From: Fidelibacterota bacterium
Lineage (GTDB): Bacteria; Fidelibacterota; Marinisomatia; SCGC-AAA003-L08; D37C17
Direction: 5' to 3'
NCBI GenBank assembly: GCA_018671635.1
Contig: JABHHG010000204.1
Coordinates: 1 to 21,206 of the forward strand
Length of the DNA stretch: 21,206 nucleotides
Positions 1 to 8,180 of the stretch are shown here, in pieces. The translations under genes were made by a program, and so were the position numbers. Below the pieces are notes generated by a model. That model saw nothing but the letters and a program-made list of their open reading frames with translations, had not been told where the DNA came from and did not search any database. The first letter of the stretch is position 1, and each line of letters opens with the position of its first letter.

Positions 1-677
1 AATTCTTTTATTGCATCAATTGTATATTGATCTTGCCAAGCATCATGAACATTTGTAATCCCCCGACTTGAAGCAGTATTGGCCGCAATTTTTATCCAAC
101 GCTTCACATCTGAAAATGAATCTTCAGGTTGAACATCCCATATTTTATTCATGGCATTATCAAGTAATATACAATTATTAATAATTTTTCCACCATCTGG
201 AGATGTGAGATTATTTATATCATATCCACCTAATTTTAATGCCGCATCATTCACCCACATAGAATGCCCATCAATACGCGTCAGCATTACAGGATGATTT
301 TGAATTTTATTTAATAATGCTTTATTGGGGAATTCTTGGCTGGGCCATCGGGTTTGATCCCACCCAAATCCGGTAATCCATTCACCCTTTGGAAGCTCAT
401 TGGACTTTGCCATCACCATTTCAGCAATTTGTTGCGCTGATTTAACTCCTTTTAATTGGAGTTGATCAAGTCGTTTCCCAAAGTTTTTTAGATGAAAATG
501 TGAATCGGTAAACCCGGGAATCAATGTTGCACCCTTAAGGTCAATAGTTTCAATATTGGATTGAGGCTCATCAATATTTACAATTTTACCATTTTGAATG
601 GTAATTGATGTGGCCTTTGGATAATGGGTATCTACCGTAATAATATTGCCATTAATGAGATTATAATATTGTAGCAT
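1..677 (-). CDS. YtcJ-like amidohydrolase family 3 protein, 3' end cut by window edge
   Basis: Reading leftward from an ATG at 677-675, an open frame of 225 codons runs off the left edge, so only the N-terminal part is present. It begins MLQYYNLINGNI and shows the amidohydrolase metal-binding signature PGFTDSHFHL near residue 50. This is followed by a stretch typical of the YtcJ/AepA branch: ELPKGEWITGFGWDQTRW, then LTRIDGHSMWVN. Such enzymes are metal-dependent hydrolases of amide or related bonds; the true substrate of most YtcJ homologues is unknown, and none can be assigned here. No signal peptide is visible in the first 20 residues, so a cytoplasmic location is likely. No clear Shine-Dalgarno lies before the start. 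It is divergent from the threonine aldolase gene with only 44 nt between the starts, so the two share a promoter region. Confidence 0.85.
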   Translation of the reverse strand, partial: MLQYYNLINGNIITVDTHYPKATSITIQNGKIVNIDEPQSNIETIDLKGATLIPGFTDSHFHLKNFGKRLDQLQLKGVKSAQQIAEMVMAKSNELPKGEWITGFGWDQTRWPSQEFPNKALLNKIQNHPVMLTRIDGHSMWVNDAALKLGGYDINNLTSPDGGKIINNCILLDNAMNKIWDVQPEDSFSDVKRWIKIAANTASSRGITNVHDAWQDQYTIDAIKE

Positions 678-721
678 GATTAAATTTAAATGGTTTCATA
701 TACATAAATTAAAAGGATTTC

Positions 722-1756
722 ATGAAAATTATCGATTTTAGAAGTGATACTGTAACATTACCCACAGATGAAATGCGTCAATCAATGTTTGACGCGAAAG
801 TGGGTGACGATGTACTTGAAGAAGATCCAACCATCCAAAAATTAGAACAACATGCAGCACAATTATTGGGTAAAGCGGCAGGATTATTTGTTCCCAGTGG
901 TACCATGGGAAATCTTATATCATTTTTGGTTCATTGCCCACGTGGAACAGAAGCCCTTTTGGGAGATAAATCTCATACATTCATATATGAGGCTGGGGGA
1001 ATTTCTGCATTTGGGGGAATCCACTCTCATCAACTCTCAAATAATGATGACGGTACAATAGAGATAGAGCATATTAAATCTGCGGTACGAAATGATAATG
1101 TTCATTTCCCGCGAACGTCACTTATCTCATTAGAGAATACCCATAATATGTGTTTTGGAACGCCCATAGATGCTGATTATATAACATCTATTTCAGATAT
1201 CGCACAAGAAAACGGATTGCAAGTTCATATTGATGGTGCACGAATATTCAATGCAGCGGTTGCGTTAAACGTTGATGTGAAGGAATTAGTAGCAAGTGCA
1301 GATTCAGTGACTTTTTGCCTATCAAAGGGTTTGACGGCTCCTGTTGGGTCGGTACTTTGTGGTGATAAAGATTTTATTCATGAGGCTCGCCGTATGCGAA
1401 AAGCCTTAGGTGGAGGCATGCGTCAAGCTGGGATTATTGCAGCAGCAGGATTAGTTTCATTAGATAAAATGATTCCCCAGTTAAAGATTGATCATGATAA
1501 TGCAAAACGATTAGCTGATGGTATTTCAACCATTTCAGGACTATCTGTAAATACTGAAAGAGTCCATACAAATATCTTATACTTTAGTGTTGATGATTCT
1601 ATTATGAAGGGTTCTGAGTTGGTTCAGAAAATGGGTCAGCATAAAGTGAAATTCTTTGAGGTGAGTCCAAACCGTTTTCGTCTAGTAACTCATTCGAATA
1701 TTTCTTTAGAGAATGTGAATACCACCCTTGAATTATTTGATACAATTCTCCATTAA
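722..1756 (+). CDS. ltaE: Low-specificity L-threonine aldolase
   Basis: A PLP enzyme of fold type I, 344 residues, the usual family size. It cleaves L-threonine or L-allo-threonine to glycine and acetaldehyde in the cytoplasm. The N-terminus DFRSDTVTLPT and the next segment GDDVLEEDPT are hallmark threonine aldolase motifs. The PLP-phosphate/ring region is LFVPSGTMGN (55-64), the PLP-nitrogen aspartate is in HIDGARIFN (169-177), and the Schiff-base lysine is K202 in LSKGLTAPVGS. All catalytic positions look intact. The start is supported by AAGGA at 713-717, four bases before the ATG. It is followed after 59 nt by proS in the same direction with no hairpin terminator between, so it may be the first gene of that operon. 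It could equally supply glycine from threonine or degrade beta-hydroxy amino acids. Confidence 0.93.
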   Translation: MKIIDFRSDTVTLPTDEMRQSMFDAKVGDDVLEEDPTIQKLEQHAAQLLGKAAGLFVPSGTMGNLISFLVHCPRGTEALLGDKSHTFIYEAGGISAFGGIHSHQLSNNDDGTIEIEHIKSAVRNDNVHFPRTSLISLENTHNMCFGTPIDADYITSISDIAQENGLQVHIDGARIFNAAVALNVDVKELVASADSVTFCLSKGLTAPVGSVLCGDKDFIHEARRMRKALGGGMRQAGIIAAAGLVSLDKMIPQLKIDHDNAKRLADGISTISGLSVNTERVHTNILYFSVDDSIMKGSELVQKMGQHKVKFFEVSPNRFRLVTHSNISLENVNTTLELFDTILH

Positions 1757-1815
1757 TAAATCAGCATATATGTGTAAATTTTCACTTCTATTTACCTAAA
1801 AATTCAGGAAATGCA

Positions 1816-3288
1816 ATGGCTAAAGGTGTAACTCCAAAAAGCGAAGACTACTCAAAATGGTACACAGACGTAATTACCAAAGCCGAATTGGCAGACTATG
1901 GACCCGTAAAAGGAACTATGGTTATTCGTCCATATGGTTATGGTATTTGGGAGAGTATTCGCGATGCATTTGATAAAAGGTTCAAAGATACCGGGCATGT
2001 AAATGCATATTTTCCCTTATTTATTCCCAAATCATTCTTATCAAAAGAAGCTGAGCATATTGAAGGTTTTGCAAAGGAATGTGCGGTTGTAACGCACACA
2101 CGTTTAAAGTCTACTGAAGATGGCAAAGGGATTGAAGTTGATCCAGCATCAAAATTAGAAGAAGAAATTATTGTTCGTCCAACATCTGAAACAGTGATTT
2201 GGTCCATGTATAAAAAATGGATTAATTCTTATCGTGACCTACCCATTTTGATTAACCAATGGGCGAATGTGGTCCGGTGGGAAATGCGTACGAGATTATT
2301 TTTACGAACATCAGAATTTCTATGGCAAGAGGGTCATACTGCCCACGCAACCGAAGCCGAAGCTCGTGAAGAAACAGATCGGATGCTGGAAGTTTATCGT
2401 GAAGTTTTAGAAGACGTATTGGCCGTTCCGGTATTGACGGGGAAGAAATCAGAATCTGAAAAATTTGCAGGTGCAATTGATACCCTGTGTATTGAAGCTA
2501 TGAAGGGAGATAAAAAAGCCCTCCAAGCGGGAACCTCACATTATTTGGGTCAAAATTTTGCTAAAGCATTTGAAGTAAAATTTCAAAATGAAGAAAATAA
2601 AGAAGACTATGTATATGCCACCAGTTGGGGCGTGAGTACTCGTCTTGTGGGTGCGTTAATTATGGTTCATGGTGATGATAAAGGTTTACGTTTACCGCCG
2701 AAAGTAGCCCCAATTCAAGTAGTGGTTATCCCCATTGTTCGTAAAGATGATGATTCCAGTGAATTAATGGATTATTTACATCCACTTATTTCAAAATTAA
2801 AAGATTCAGGTGTTCGTGTGCATGTTGATGATCGTCCTAAAATGTCCCCAGGATTTAAGTTTAATGAATGGGAAATGAAAGGCGTTCCTATTAGATTAGA
2901 GGTGGGAGCTCGTGATATGGAAAATGGTGAGGTATTTACTGCACGACGAGATACGGGAGAAAAGTTTGGGTTAACCTTAGATGCAGCAAGTGTTAAAATT
3001 CCAGAATTATTAGATGAAATACAAAATTCATTATTTAATCAAGCATTAGAATTTAGAGCAGAAAATACACACACTGCATCCACATGGGATGAGTTTAAGT
3101 CTATTGTTGAAAAAGGTGGATTTATAAAATGTGGTTGGGATGGCACGGCTGAAACAGAGAATAAAATTAAGGCTGAAACCAAAGCCACCATTCGATGTAT
3201 ACCGTTCGATGAAGACCCCTCTGGGATAAATTGTATTTTTTCCGGAAATGCAGCGAAACATCAGGTTGTTTTTTCTAAGGCATATTAG
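1816..3288 (+). CDS. proS: Prolyl-tRNA synthetase, type 3 (archaeal/eukaryotic-like)
   Basis: Charges tRNA-Pro with proline. At 490 residues it has the short ProS3 architecture: class II catalytic core, anticodon-binding domain (about 296-400) and a C-terminal zinc-binding-like domain, without the large editing insertion of the classic bacterial type. Visible motifs are RPTSET (121-126, proline-binding TxE), motif 2 VVRWEMRTRLFLRTSEFLWQ (152-171) followed by EGHTAH, and motif 3 ending in MVHGDDKGLRLPP (283-295). It ends in the family's conserved C-terminal tyrosine (SKAY). In the C-terminal domain only C439 and C473 remain of the four cysteines that bind zinc in Thermus ProRS; the other two positions are T444 and S476, so zinc is probably not bound. 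The start is set by AGGAA at 1806-1810, five bases before the ATG. recO begins 5 nt after its stop. Confidence 0.96.
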   Translation: MAKGVTPKSEDYSKWYTDVITKAELADYGPVKGTMVIRPYGYGIWESIRDAFDKRFKDTGHVNAYFPLFIPKSFLSKEAEHIEGFAKECAVVTHTRLKSTEDGKGIEVDPASKLEEEIIVRPTSETVIWSMYKKWINSYRDLPILINQWANVVRWEMRTRLFLRTSEFLWQEGHTAHATEAEAREETDRMLEVYREVLEDVLAVPVLTGKKSESEKFAGAIDTLCIEAMKGDKKALQAGTSHYLGQNFAKAFEVKFQNEENKEDYVYATSWGVSTRLVGALIMVHGDDKGLRLPPKVAPIQVVVIPIVRKDDDSSELMDYLHPLISKLKDSGVRVHVDDRPKMSPGFKFNEWEMKGVPIRLEVGARDMENGEVFTARRDTGEKFGLTLDAASVKIPELLDEIQNSLFNQALEFRAENTHTASTWDEFKSIVEKGGFIKCGWDGTAETENKIKAETKATIRCIPFDEDPSGINCIFSGNAAKHQVVFSKAY

Positions 3289-3293
3289 CGGTA

Positions 3294-4043
3294 ATGATTG
3301 TTTCCACAGATGCAATCGTGTTGCGTACTGTCAATTATAGCGAAACAAGTATAATTGTAACGCTCTTCTCAAAAGAGTCTGGGAAAATTACCCTCATGGC
3401 AAAGGGGGCTAGAAAGCCAAAAAGTCCATTTTCAGCACAACTTGAGCCCATGAATATTCTCAATCTCAATTACTTTCACAAAGATGGACGGAATATTCAG
3501 TTGCTTAAAAATTCTTCATTTATTGAGAATTCATTGAGCATTCGTGAACGATTTGATTCGCTTAATTATGGATTAACCATTATTGAAGTATTAGATAAGT
3601 TGATTCATGAAAATGATATTGATCCAATAATTTATAGACTGAGTATCAAAACCCTTTCTGCGCTAAAAAATTCTTCAGCAAATTACGATATTATGTTTTC
3701 ATTTTTTCTTTTACAATTATCCATTCGTTTGGGATTTATGCCTGAACTCAATCAATGCTGTAATTGTTCTAATATCTTAGAATCGGCAAAATTTGATGAA
3801 CACCGAGGTGAGCTAATATGTGAAAACTGTGTTCATAGTGGAGAAATCAATTTTTCACCGGGAACAATTAAATTGTTGCAGGCATTATTAAAGACACATA
3901 TTGATAGCTTACATTCGCTAAAATATGAAGAACAAAATTTAAAAGAATTAGATTCCTTTCTTGATTACTATTCAAAATTTCACCTTGAAGGGATGACAAA
4001 AGTAAAATCATTAAAAATCTTAAGAGAATTGGTACATGGGTAA
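3294..4043 (+). CDS. recO: DNA repair protein RecO
   Basis: RecO works with RecR to load RecA on SSB-coated single-stranded DNA in the RecFOR recombinational repair pathway. The 249-residue length is normal for the family. The N-terminal OB fold is recognisable (start STDAIVLRTVNYSETSIIV, then FSKESGKITLMAKGARKPKS), followed by the helical domain. A zinc finger of the RecO type is present: C155-x2-C158 and C176-x2-C179, separated by 17 residues. The gene begins five bases after the proS stop and its last 8 nt overlap the next gene (ATGGGTAA), implying translational coupling. No strong Shine-Dalgarno precedes it, consistent with reinitiation by ribosomes that finish proS. Confidence 0.93.
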   Translation: MIVSTDAIVLRTVNYSETSIIVTLFSKESGKITLMAKGARKPKSPFSAQLEPMNILNLNYFHKDGRNIQLLKNSSFIENSLSIRERFDSLNYGLTIIEVLDKLIHENDIDPIIYRLSIKTLSALKNSSANYDIMFSFFLLQLSIRLGFMPELNQCCNCSNILESAKFDEHRGELICENCVHSGEINFSPGTIKLLQALLKTHIDSLHSLKYEEQNLKELDSFLDYYSKFHLEGMTKVKSLKILRELVHG

Positions 4044-4803
4044 CACAGAATTTTTCGATTCAAATAACTATGAATTTAACAAGGGTAGTAAAAAAGGTGT
4101 TTATCTTATCCATGGATTCACAAGTTCTACGTATGAATTCTTAGATTTAGCAAAATTTTTATCTGAAAATGGATTTTATGTACGATTAGATAATTTACCC
4201 GGTCACGGCACCACTGTTGATGATTGTAATGCCACAAAATATACTGAATGGATTAACCACGTGGAGCGAGGAGTTGCAGAAGTGGCCTCGGAGTGCGATG
4301 AGGTACATGTAATTAGTCTCAGTATGGGTGCGATATTAGGCTTGCATTTAGCTACGGTGTTTCCACTATCCAGTTTGGTGGAGGCTGCAGTTGTATTTCA
4401 ATTTAAAGATGAGTTTAGTGTTAGAGTTCTTGTACCACTATTAAATTGGTTGATCACAAAACAGGATAAATTTGTTCAGTATAAAAAAGAGGGTGGTAAA
4501 AAATTAAAATACTTTGGGTATACTGAATATCCCATGAAAGCATTGAATGAGATGCGAAAGCTGACGAATGACGTTCGCCCTCGATTATCTAAAGTGAAAT
4601 GCCCCACAATGCTAGTTCATACAAGACCCGACTTAACTTCAATTTTTGAAAATTACCATATTGTTAAAAATAGTATTTCATCACAAAAGCAAACTGATTT
4701 AATACTTGAAAAATCCACACATAATCTTTTTGCTGAGGGTATTGAGCAAGCCTTTATCTTTGAGCAGGTACTTATTTTTTTGAATGAGAATTCTTCAATT
4801 TAA
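4036..4803 (+). CDS. Alpha/beta hydrolase, carboxylesterase/monoacylglycerol lipase-like
   Basis: A 255-residue cytoplasmic serine hydrolase resembling the small bacterial esterases of the Est30/monoacylglycerol lipase group. The oxyanion region is YLIHGFTSS (23-31) and LDNLPGHGT (51-59) is the second typical loop. A catalytic triad can be proposed: S96 in ISLSMGA, D199 in TRPDL and H229 in STHNLF. The nucleophile elbow is unusual, SLSMG instead of the expected GxSxG, because the first glycine is replaced by S94. The likely role is hydrolysis of short or medium acyl esters; the substrate cannot be told. It overlaps recO by 8 nt and the rhomboid gene by 1 nt (TAATG), so it is made from the proS-recO message. 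No signal peptide is visible. Confidence 0.85.
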   Translation: MGNTEFFDSNNYEFNKGSKKGVYLIHGFTSSTYEFLDLAKFLSENGFYVRLDNLPGHGTTVDDCNATKYTEWINHVERGVAEVASECDEVHVISLSMGAILGLHLATVFPLSSLVEAAVVFQFKDEFSVRVLVPLLNWLITKQDKFVQYKKEGGKKLKYFGYTEYPMKALNEMRKLTNDVRPRLSKVKCPTMLVHTRPDLTSIFENYHIVKNSISSQKQTDLILEKSTHNLFAEGIEQAFIFEQVLIFLNENSSI

Positions 4804-5642
4804 TGAGATATCAATACACCAGTTCAGGTTTTAGAAATAATTTTGGCAATGGTTCTTCATTGATTCCTTCTGCTGTAAAGATACTACTTATTATTAATAC
4901 GCTTGTATTTTTGATGGTTGAAATCTCAGGAATGCAATTTGAGTTATTCTATTCAAATTTTGGATTAGTACCTGGAAAGGTATGGTCATCTTTTATGATA
5001 TGGCAACCCATTACATATCTATTTCTTCATGGTGGGTTCATTCATCTATTGTTCAATATGTTTGTATTATGGATGTTCGGAAAAGATCTCGAACATAATT
5101 GGGGATTTATACCATTTTTAAAATATTATTTTGCATGTGGTATTGGGGCAGGTATAGTAACATCCATTTTTGGATGGGGGTCCTTTACTCCCGTGATTGG
5201 GGCCAGTGGCGCAATATATGGTTTGTTATTAGCTTATGGCCTTAACTATCCCAATCGGCTTGTTTATTTGTATGGGATTGTCCCCATAAAAGTAAAATTT
5301 ATGGTGATTGGAATGGGTGTGATTGCATTTTTTGCATCCATGACATCAACTAATTCTACAGTGAGCCACATTACCCATATTGCTGGAATGGTAGTTGGGT
5401 TGGTATATTTACAATCTAATATAAATTTTAAACATTTCAAACTATGGTTAATCGATAGAAAAATAAATAGTTTGAATGTTAAGATATCTAAACGTGAGAA
5501 TTCGGACCATCAACTCCAAAAAAAAGTTGATAAAATATTAGAAAAATTAAATACTGATGGTTGGGATGGATTGACAGAAGCGGAGCAAGAAGTACTCCAC
5601 ACAGCCAGCAAAACGTATAGCCGGGATCGGCCACCAAATTAA
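4803..5642 (+). CDS. Rhomboid family intramembrane serine protease
   Basis: A polytopic membrane protease that cuts transmembrane helices of other proteins. It has 279 residues with about six hydrophobic segments between residues 23 and 205. Rhomboid signatures are complete: oxyanion-side residues in HGGFIHLLFN (76-85, H81 and N85), the catalytic serine S135 in IGASGAIYG, and the partner histidine H192 in SHITHIAG. After the last helix comes a charged cytosolic tail of about 70 residues, with a helical portion (KKVDKILEKLN) followed by DGLTEAEQEVLHTASK. This tail resembles the C-terminal domain common on rhomboids from Bacteroidetes and related phyla (DUF6576, by memory). The start overlaps the previous stop by one base, so translation is coupled to the esterase gene. 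Its own substrate is unknown. Confidence 0.92.
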   Translation: MRYQYTSSGFRNNFGNGSSLIPSAVKILLIINTLVFLMVEISGMQFELFYSNFGLVPGKVWSSFMIWQPITYLFLHGGFIHLLFNMFVLWMFGKDLEHNWGFIPFLKYYFACGIGAGIVTSIFGWGSFTPVIGASGAIYGLLLAYGLNYPNRLVYLYGIVPIKVKFMVIGMGVIAFFASMTSTNSTVSHITHIAGMVVGLVYLQSNINFKHFKLWLIDRKINSLNVKISKRENSDHQLQKKVDKILEKLNTDGWDGLTEAEQEVLHTASKTYSRDRPPN

Positions 5643-5647
5643 TTTAA

Positions 5648-6748
5648 TTAGACATTAAATTTAAAAAATATAATGTCACCATCAATTACAGTGTAATTTT
5701 TCCCCTCTTGTCTAATTTTCCCGGCCTCTTTTAATTTAGGCTCAGAGCCATATTTTATCAACTCATTATAATGATATATTTCGGCTTTAATAAATCCACG
5801 TTGAAAATCGGAGTGAATTACACCAGCTGCTTCTGGAGCCGTAAATCCATTTTTGATTGTCCATGCTCGAACTTCTTTTTCCCCTGCGGTAAAATAAGTT
5901 TCTAATCCCAAGAGTTCATATGCAGAACGTATCAGCTTATTGAGTCCAGGCTCTGAAAGATTATATTCTGCTAAAAACATTTCTCGATCTTCAGCTTCCA
6001 TGCCAGAAATTTCCATTTCAATATAGCCACATAATCTAATGGCTTTATTATTTTGGGCTTCAGCCATTTCAAATACTTGTTTCGCAAAATCACTGCGATC
6101 TTCGGAGGCGATTTCCTTCTCATCAACATTAGTAACATACAAAACGGGTTTCATGGTGAGAAGTGATAATGGTTTTACTAATTCACATTGTTCTTTTTCA
6201 AGTTGAATATTTCTCGCCAACATTCCATCATTCATCAATGGTAGTATTTTTTCAAGTACCGTTAATTCGGCTTTGGCTTCTTTGTCGCCAGATTTGGCTT
6301 TTTTAGAAGTTTTCTGAATCCGTTTTTCTACAGAATCAATATCCCGAATCAAAAGTTCTGTTTCAATAACTTCAATATCTCTTAAGGGATCAATTGAACC
6401 TTCAACATGGGTAATATTATCATCTTCAAAGCATCGAACAACCTGTATGATTGCATCAACATTTCGAATATGGGACAAAAACTGATTGCCTAAACCCTCG
6501 CCCTTACTTGCGCCACGAACAAGTCCAGCAATATCCACAAATTCTATGGCAGCTGGTATAGTTTTCTGAGTTTTCACAATGGATGAAATTTTATCTAAAC
6601 GAATATCAGGGACTGCAACAATTCCCATATTGGGGTCAATGGTACAAAAAGGGTAATTTTCTGCTGGAATTCCCGATTCTGTGAGTGCATTAAATATTGT
6701 GGATTTACCAACATTGGGCAATCCTACTATTCCTACTTGTAAAGCCAT
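5648..6748 (-). CDS. ychF: Redox-regulated ATPase YchF (Obg-like, OLA1 family)
   Basis: A TRAFAC-class nucleotide hydrolase that associates with ribosomes and, in studied members, prefers ATP to GTP. The 366-residue length is standard. Motifs: P-loop GLPNVGKS (9-16), the YchF-specific NYPFCTIDPN (31-40), G3 DIAGLVRGAS (72-81), and the altered G4 NVDE (207-210) in place of NKxD, which explains the ATP preference known for the family. A coiled-coil region covers about 125-195 and a TGS domain occupies the C-terminus, ending DGDIIFFKFNV. No Shine-Dalgarno is evident before the ATG. It is monocistronic and convergent with the rhomboid gene; the two stop codons are separated by only five bases. 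Confidence 0.96.
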   Translation of the reverse strand: MALQVGIVGLPNVGKSTIFNALTESGIPAENYPFCTIDPNMGIVAVPDIRLDKISSIVKTQKTIPAAIEFVDIAGLVRGASKGEGLGNQFLSHIRNVDAIIQVVRCFEDDNITHVEGSIDPLRDIEVIETELLIRDIDSVEKRIQKTSKKAKSGDKEAKAELTVLEKILPLMNDGMLARNIQLEKEQCELVKPLSLLTMKPVLYVTNVDEKEIASEDRSDFAKQVFEMAEAQNNKAIRLCGYIEMEISGMEAEDREMFLAEYNLSEPGLNKLIRSAYELLGLETYFTAGEKEVRAWTIKNGFTAPEAAGVIHSDFQRGFIKAEIYHYNELIKYGSEPKLKEAGKIRQEGKNYTVIDGDIIFFKFNV

Positions 6749-6877
6749 AGGTAAAATTACAGATGTTTCATAATGTAGTACCTTATTGAATAATCGAAAT
6801 ATAATAATATTTCATTGGGTAGAAGATTTATGACTTTATAAATTTGAGACTATGACAAATTAGCGAAAGGGTATCTA

Positions 6878-7648
6878 ATGTCAGATTGGGCAGTAATATT
6901 AGGGGCATCAAGTGGAATTGGTGCGGCATGTGCAAAAGAACTTGCCAGCAAAGGTATGAATATTTTTGGAGTTTACCTTCGGAAACCAAAAGATCATATT
7001 CAAGCGCTCAGCGAAGAATTAGAATCTTATGGTGTAAAAGTAGTATTTAAAAAAATGAGTGCTACCAATGAAGAAAAACGAAAAGATGCTATTGATGAAT
7101 TGAAATCCCTTGGTGATATAAGAGTGAAAGTTTTTGTTCATTCATTAGCCTTTGGCGCATTGAAGCCAGTTTTTGATTCAGAACTTAAAAATACATTAAA
7201 TCAAAAAAATATTGAGATGACCTTAGATGTGATGGCAAATAGTCTAATTTATTGGGCACAAGATTTATATAATGGAAGACTTCTTAAAAAAGGTAGTCAA
7301 GTTTTTGGAATGACTAGTTCAGGTGGTCATCGTCAGTGGAAAGCCTATGGTGCTATTTCAATGGCAAAGGCAGGCTTGGAATCCGCTTCTCGGCAATTAG
7401 CTTTTGAATTAGCGCCTTTCGGTATTGCTTCTAATACGATTCAAGCGGGAGTAACTGACACGCCTGCGCTCCGAAAGATTCCTAATAATGAATCCATGAT
7501 AGAAAAGAGTCTTTCTGTGAATCCAAGCGGTAGATTAACATTACCTGAAGATGTCGCCCATATAGTTTCAATGGTGGGTCGTTCAGAAGAATCGTGGCTT
7601 ACTGGAAATAATATTAGAGTCGATGGTGGAGAAGATATAACAGGATAA
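6878..7648 (+). CDS. Enoyl-ACP reductase-like SDR (FabL/FabI type)
   Basis: A 256-residue NAD(P)H-dependent short-chain dehydrogenase/reductase. The Rossmann motif is of the classical form, GASSGIG (9-15), as in FabL rather than FabI. The active site is of the enoyl-ACP-reductase kind, with Y157 and K164 spaced Y-x6-K (YGAISMAK) instead of Y-x3-K. The segment after it (SNTIQAGVTDTPAL) and the C-terminal NIRVDGGE also resemble Bacillus FabL. The motif VHSLAFG (87-93) matches the FabI HSIAF region. The proposed role is the last reduction of fatty-acid elongation, trans-2-enoyl-ACP to acyl-ACP, in the cytoplasm; another SDR function cannot be ruled out. AAAGGG lies shortly upstream of the ATG. 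The gene stands alone: divergent from ychF and closed by a terminator. Confidence 0.8.
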   Translation: MSDWAVILGASSGIGAACAKELASKGMNIFGVYLRKPKDHIQALSEELESYGVKVVFKKMSATNEEKRKDAIDELKSLGDIRVKVFVHSLAFGALKPVFDSELKNTLNQKNIEMTLDVMANSLIYWAQDLYNGRLLKKGSQVFGMTSSGGHRQWKAYGAISMAKAGLESASRQLAFELAPFGIASNTIQAGVTDTPALRKIPNNESMIEKSLSVNPSGRLTLPEDVAHIVSMVGRSEESWLTGNNIRVDGGEDITG

Positions 7649-7671
7649 CCTGATATTATTAATAATTGATT

Positions 7672-7710
7672 ATAAAAAAAGCCCTGAATAATATTCAAGG
7701 CTTTTTTTAT
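7672..7710. terminator. Bidirectional intrinsic terminator between SDR gene and lipoprotein gene
   Basis: A near-perfect inverted repeat centred on 7691. The core GCCCTGAATA (7681-7690) pairs with TATTCAAGGC (7692-7701) with one C-A mismatch, flanked by seven A on the left and seven T on the right. It therefore makes a hairpin followed by a U-run on both strands, and it sits between the two convergent genes ending at 7648 and 7723. Confidence 0.92.
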
Positions 7711-7722
7711 AAGTATAATTTT

Positions 7723-8064
7723 TTACAAAGATTTATCTTGAATTAAATCCAAGACTCGCCTATTCTCAGAGGAGGGTACCAGCTCAAAGGCAGACCTCGC
7801 TTCACGCTCTGCATCTGTAAACCATTCTTTCTTTGCATATGCAACAGCCAAATTATGATGTGCTTGTGAAAGCAACTGTACCTGATCATAATCTAAACTT
7901 CTAGAATCTTTTGGAAACATATGTACAACTTGGTTGAATTCCAAGATAGCCTTATCTACAAGATTCCATTCATAGTATTGGATACCTCGCTCCATCGTTA
8001 AATCAGCGTTATTTTTGCAACCAATGGTTAGCAATAATAATAATAATATAGTTAATTGCTTCAT
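7723..8064 (-). CDS. Small TPR lipoprotein, function unknown
   Basis: A 113-residue protein that begins with a lysine and a run of leucines and reaches a cysteine at position 16 (LTIGC). This is a lipoprotein signal with a slightly off-consensus lipobox. The mature part contains tetratricopeptide-like helices: GIQYYEWNLVDKAILEFNQV (27-46) and AHHNLAVAYAKKEWFTDAER (68-87). TPR units mediate protein-protein contacts, so it is probably an envelope-anchored adaptor; no partner can be named. It is the last gene of the minus-strand block, 116 nt after the aminotransferase gene, and ends at a strong bidirectional terminator. The real start is likely this ATG, because the signal peptide begins directly after it. 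Confidence 0.75.
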   Translation of the reverse strand: MKQLTILLLLLLTIGCKNNADLTMERGIQYYEWNLVDKAILEFNQVVHMFPKDSRSLDYDQVQLLSQAHHNLAVAYAKKEWFTDAEREARSAFELVPSSENRRVLDLIQDKSL

Positions 8065-8180
8065 AAAATTCCTATAAATGGGTATTTTCTTGTGTATAGT
8101 ACACCATACAATTTCTGAGTCTTTAAGAGAAAAATCAAGTAAATTTTTTTTAAAAGTCTATTTCTGCAAACTTTAACTAA

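Noticed and set aside
678..721. AT-rich palindromic bases between the amidohydrolase and ltaE starts
   Set aside because: TTAAATTTAA is symmetric but simple AT sequence; it cannot be told from chance in this AT-rich DNA.
1806..1813. Alternative ATG at 1811 just before the proS start
   Set aside because: It is in another frame and directly abuts the AGGAA ribosome site; the ATG at 1816 has proper spacing and leads into the synthetase.
3046..3315. Minus-strand 89-codon frame across the proS-recO junction
   Set aside because: It is antisense to two well-defined genes and has no start signal or recognisable domain.
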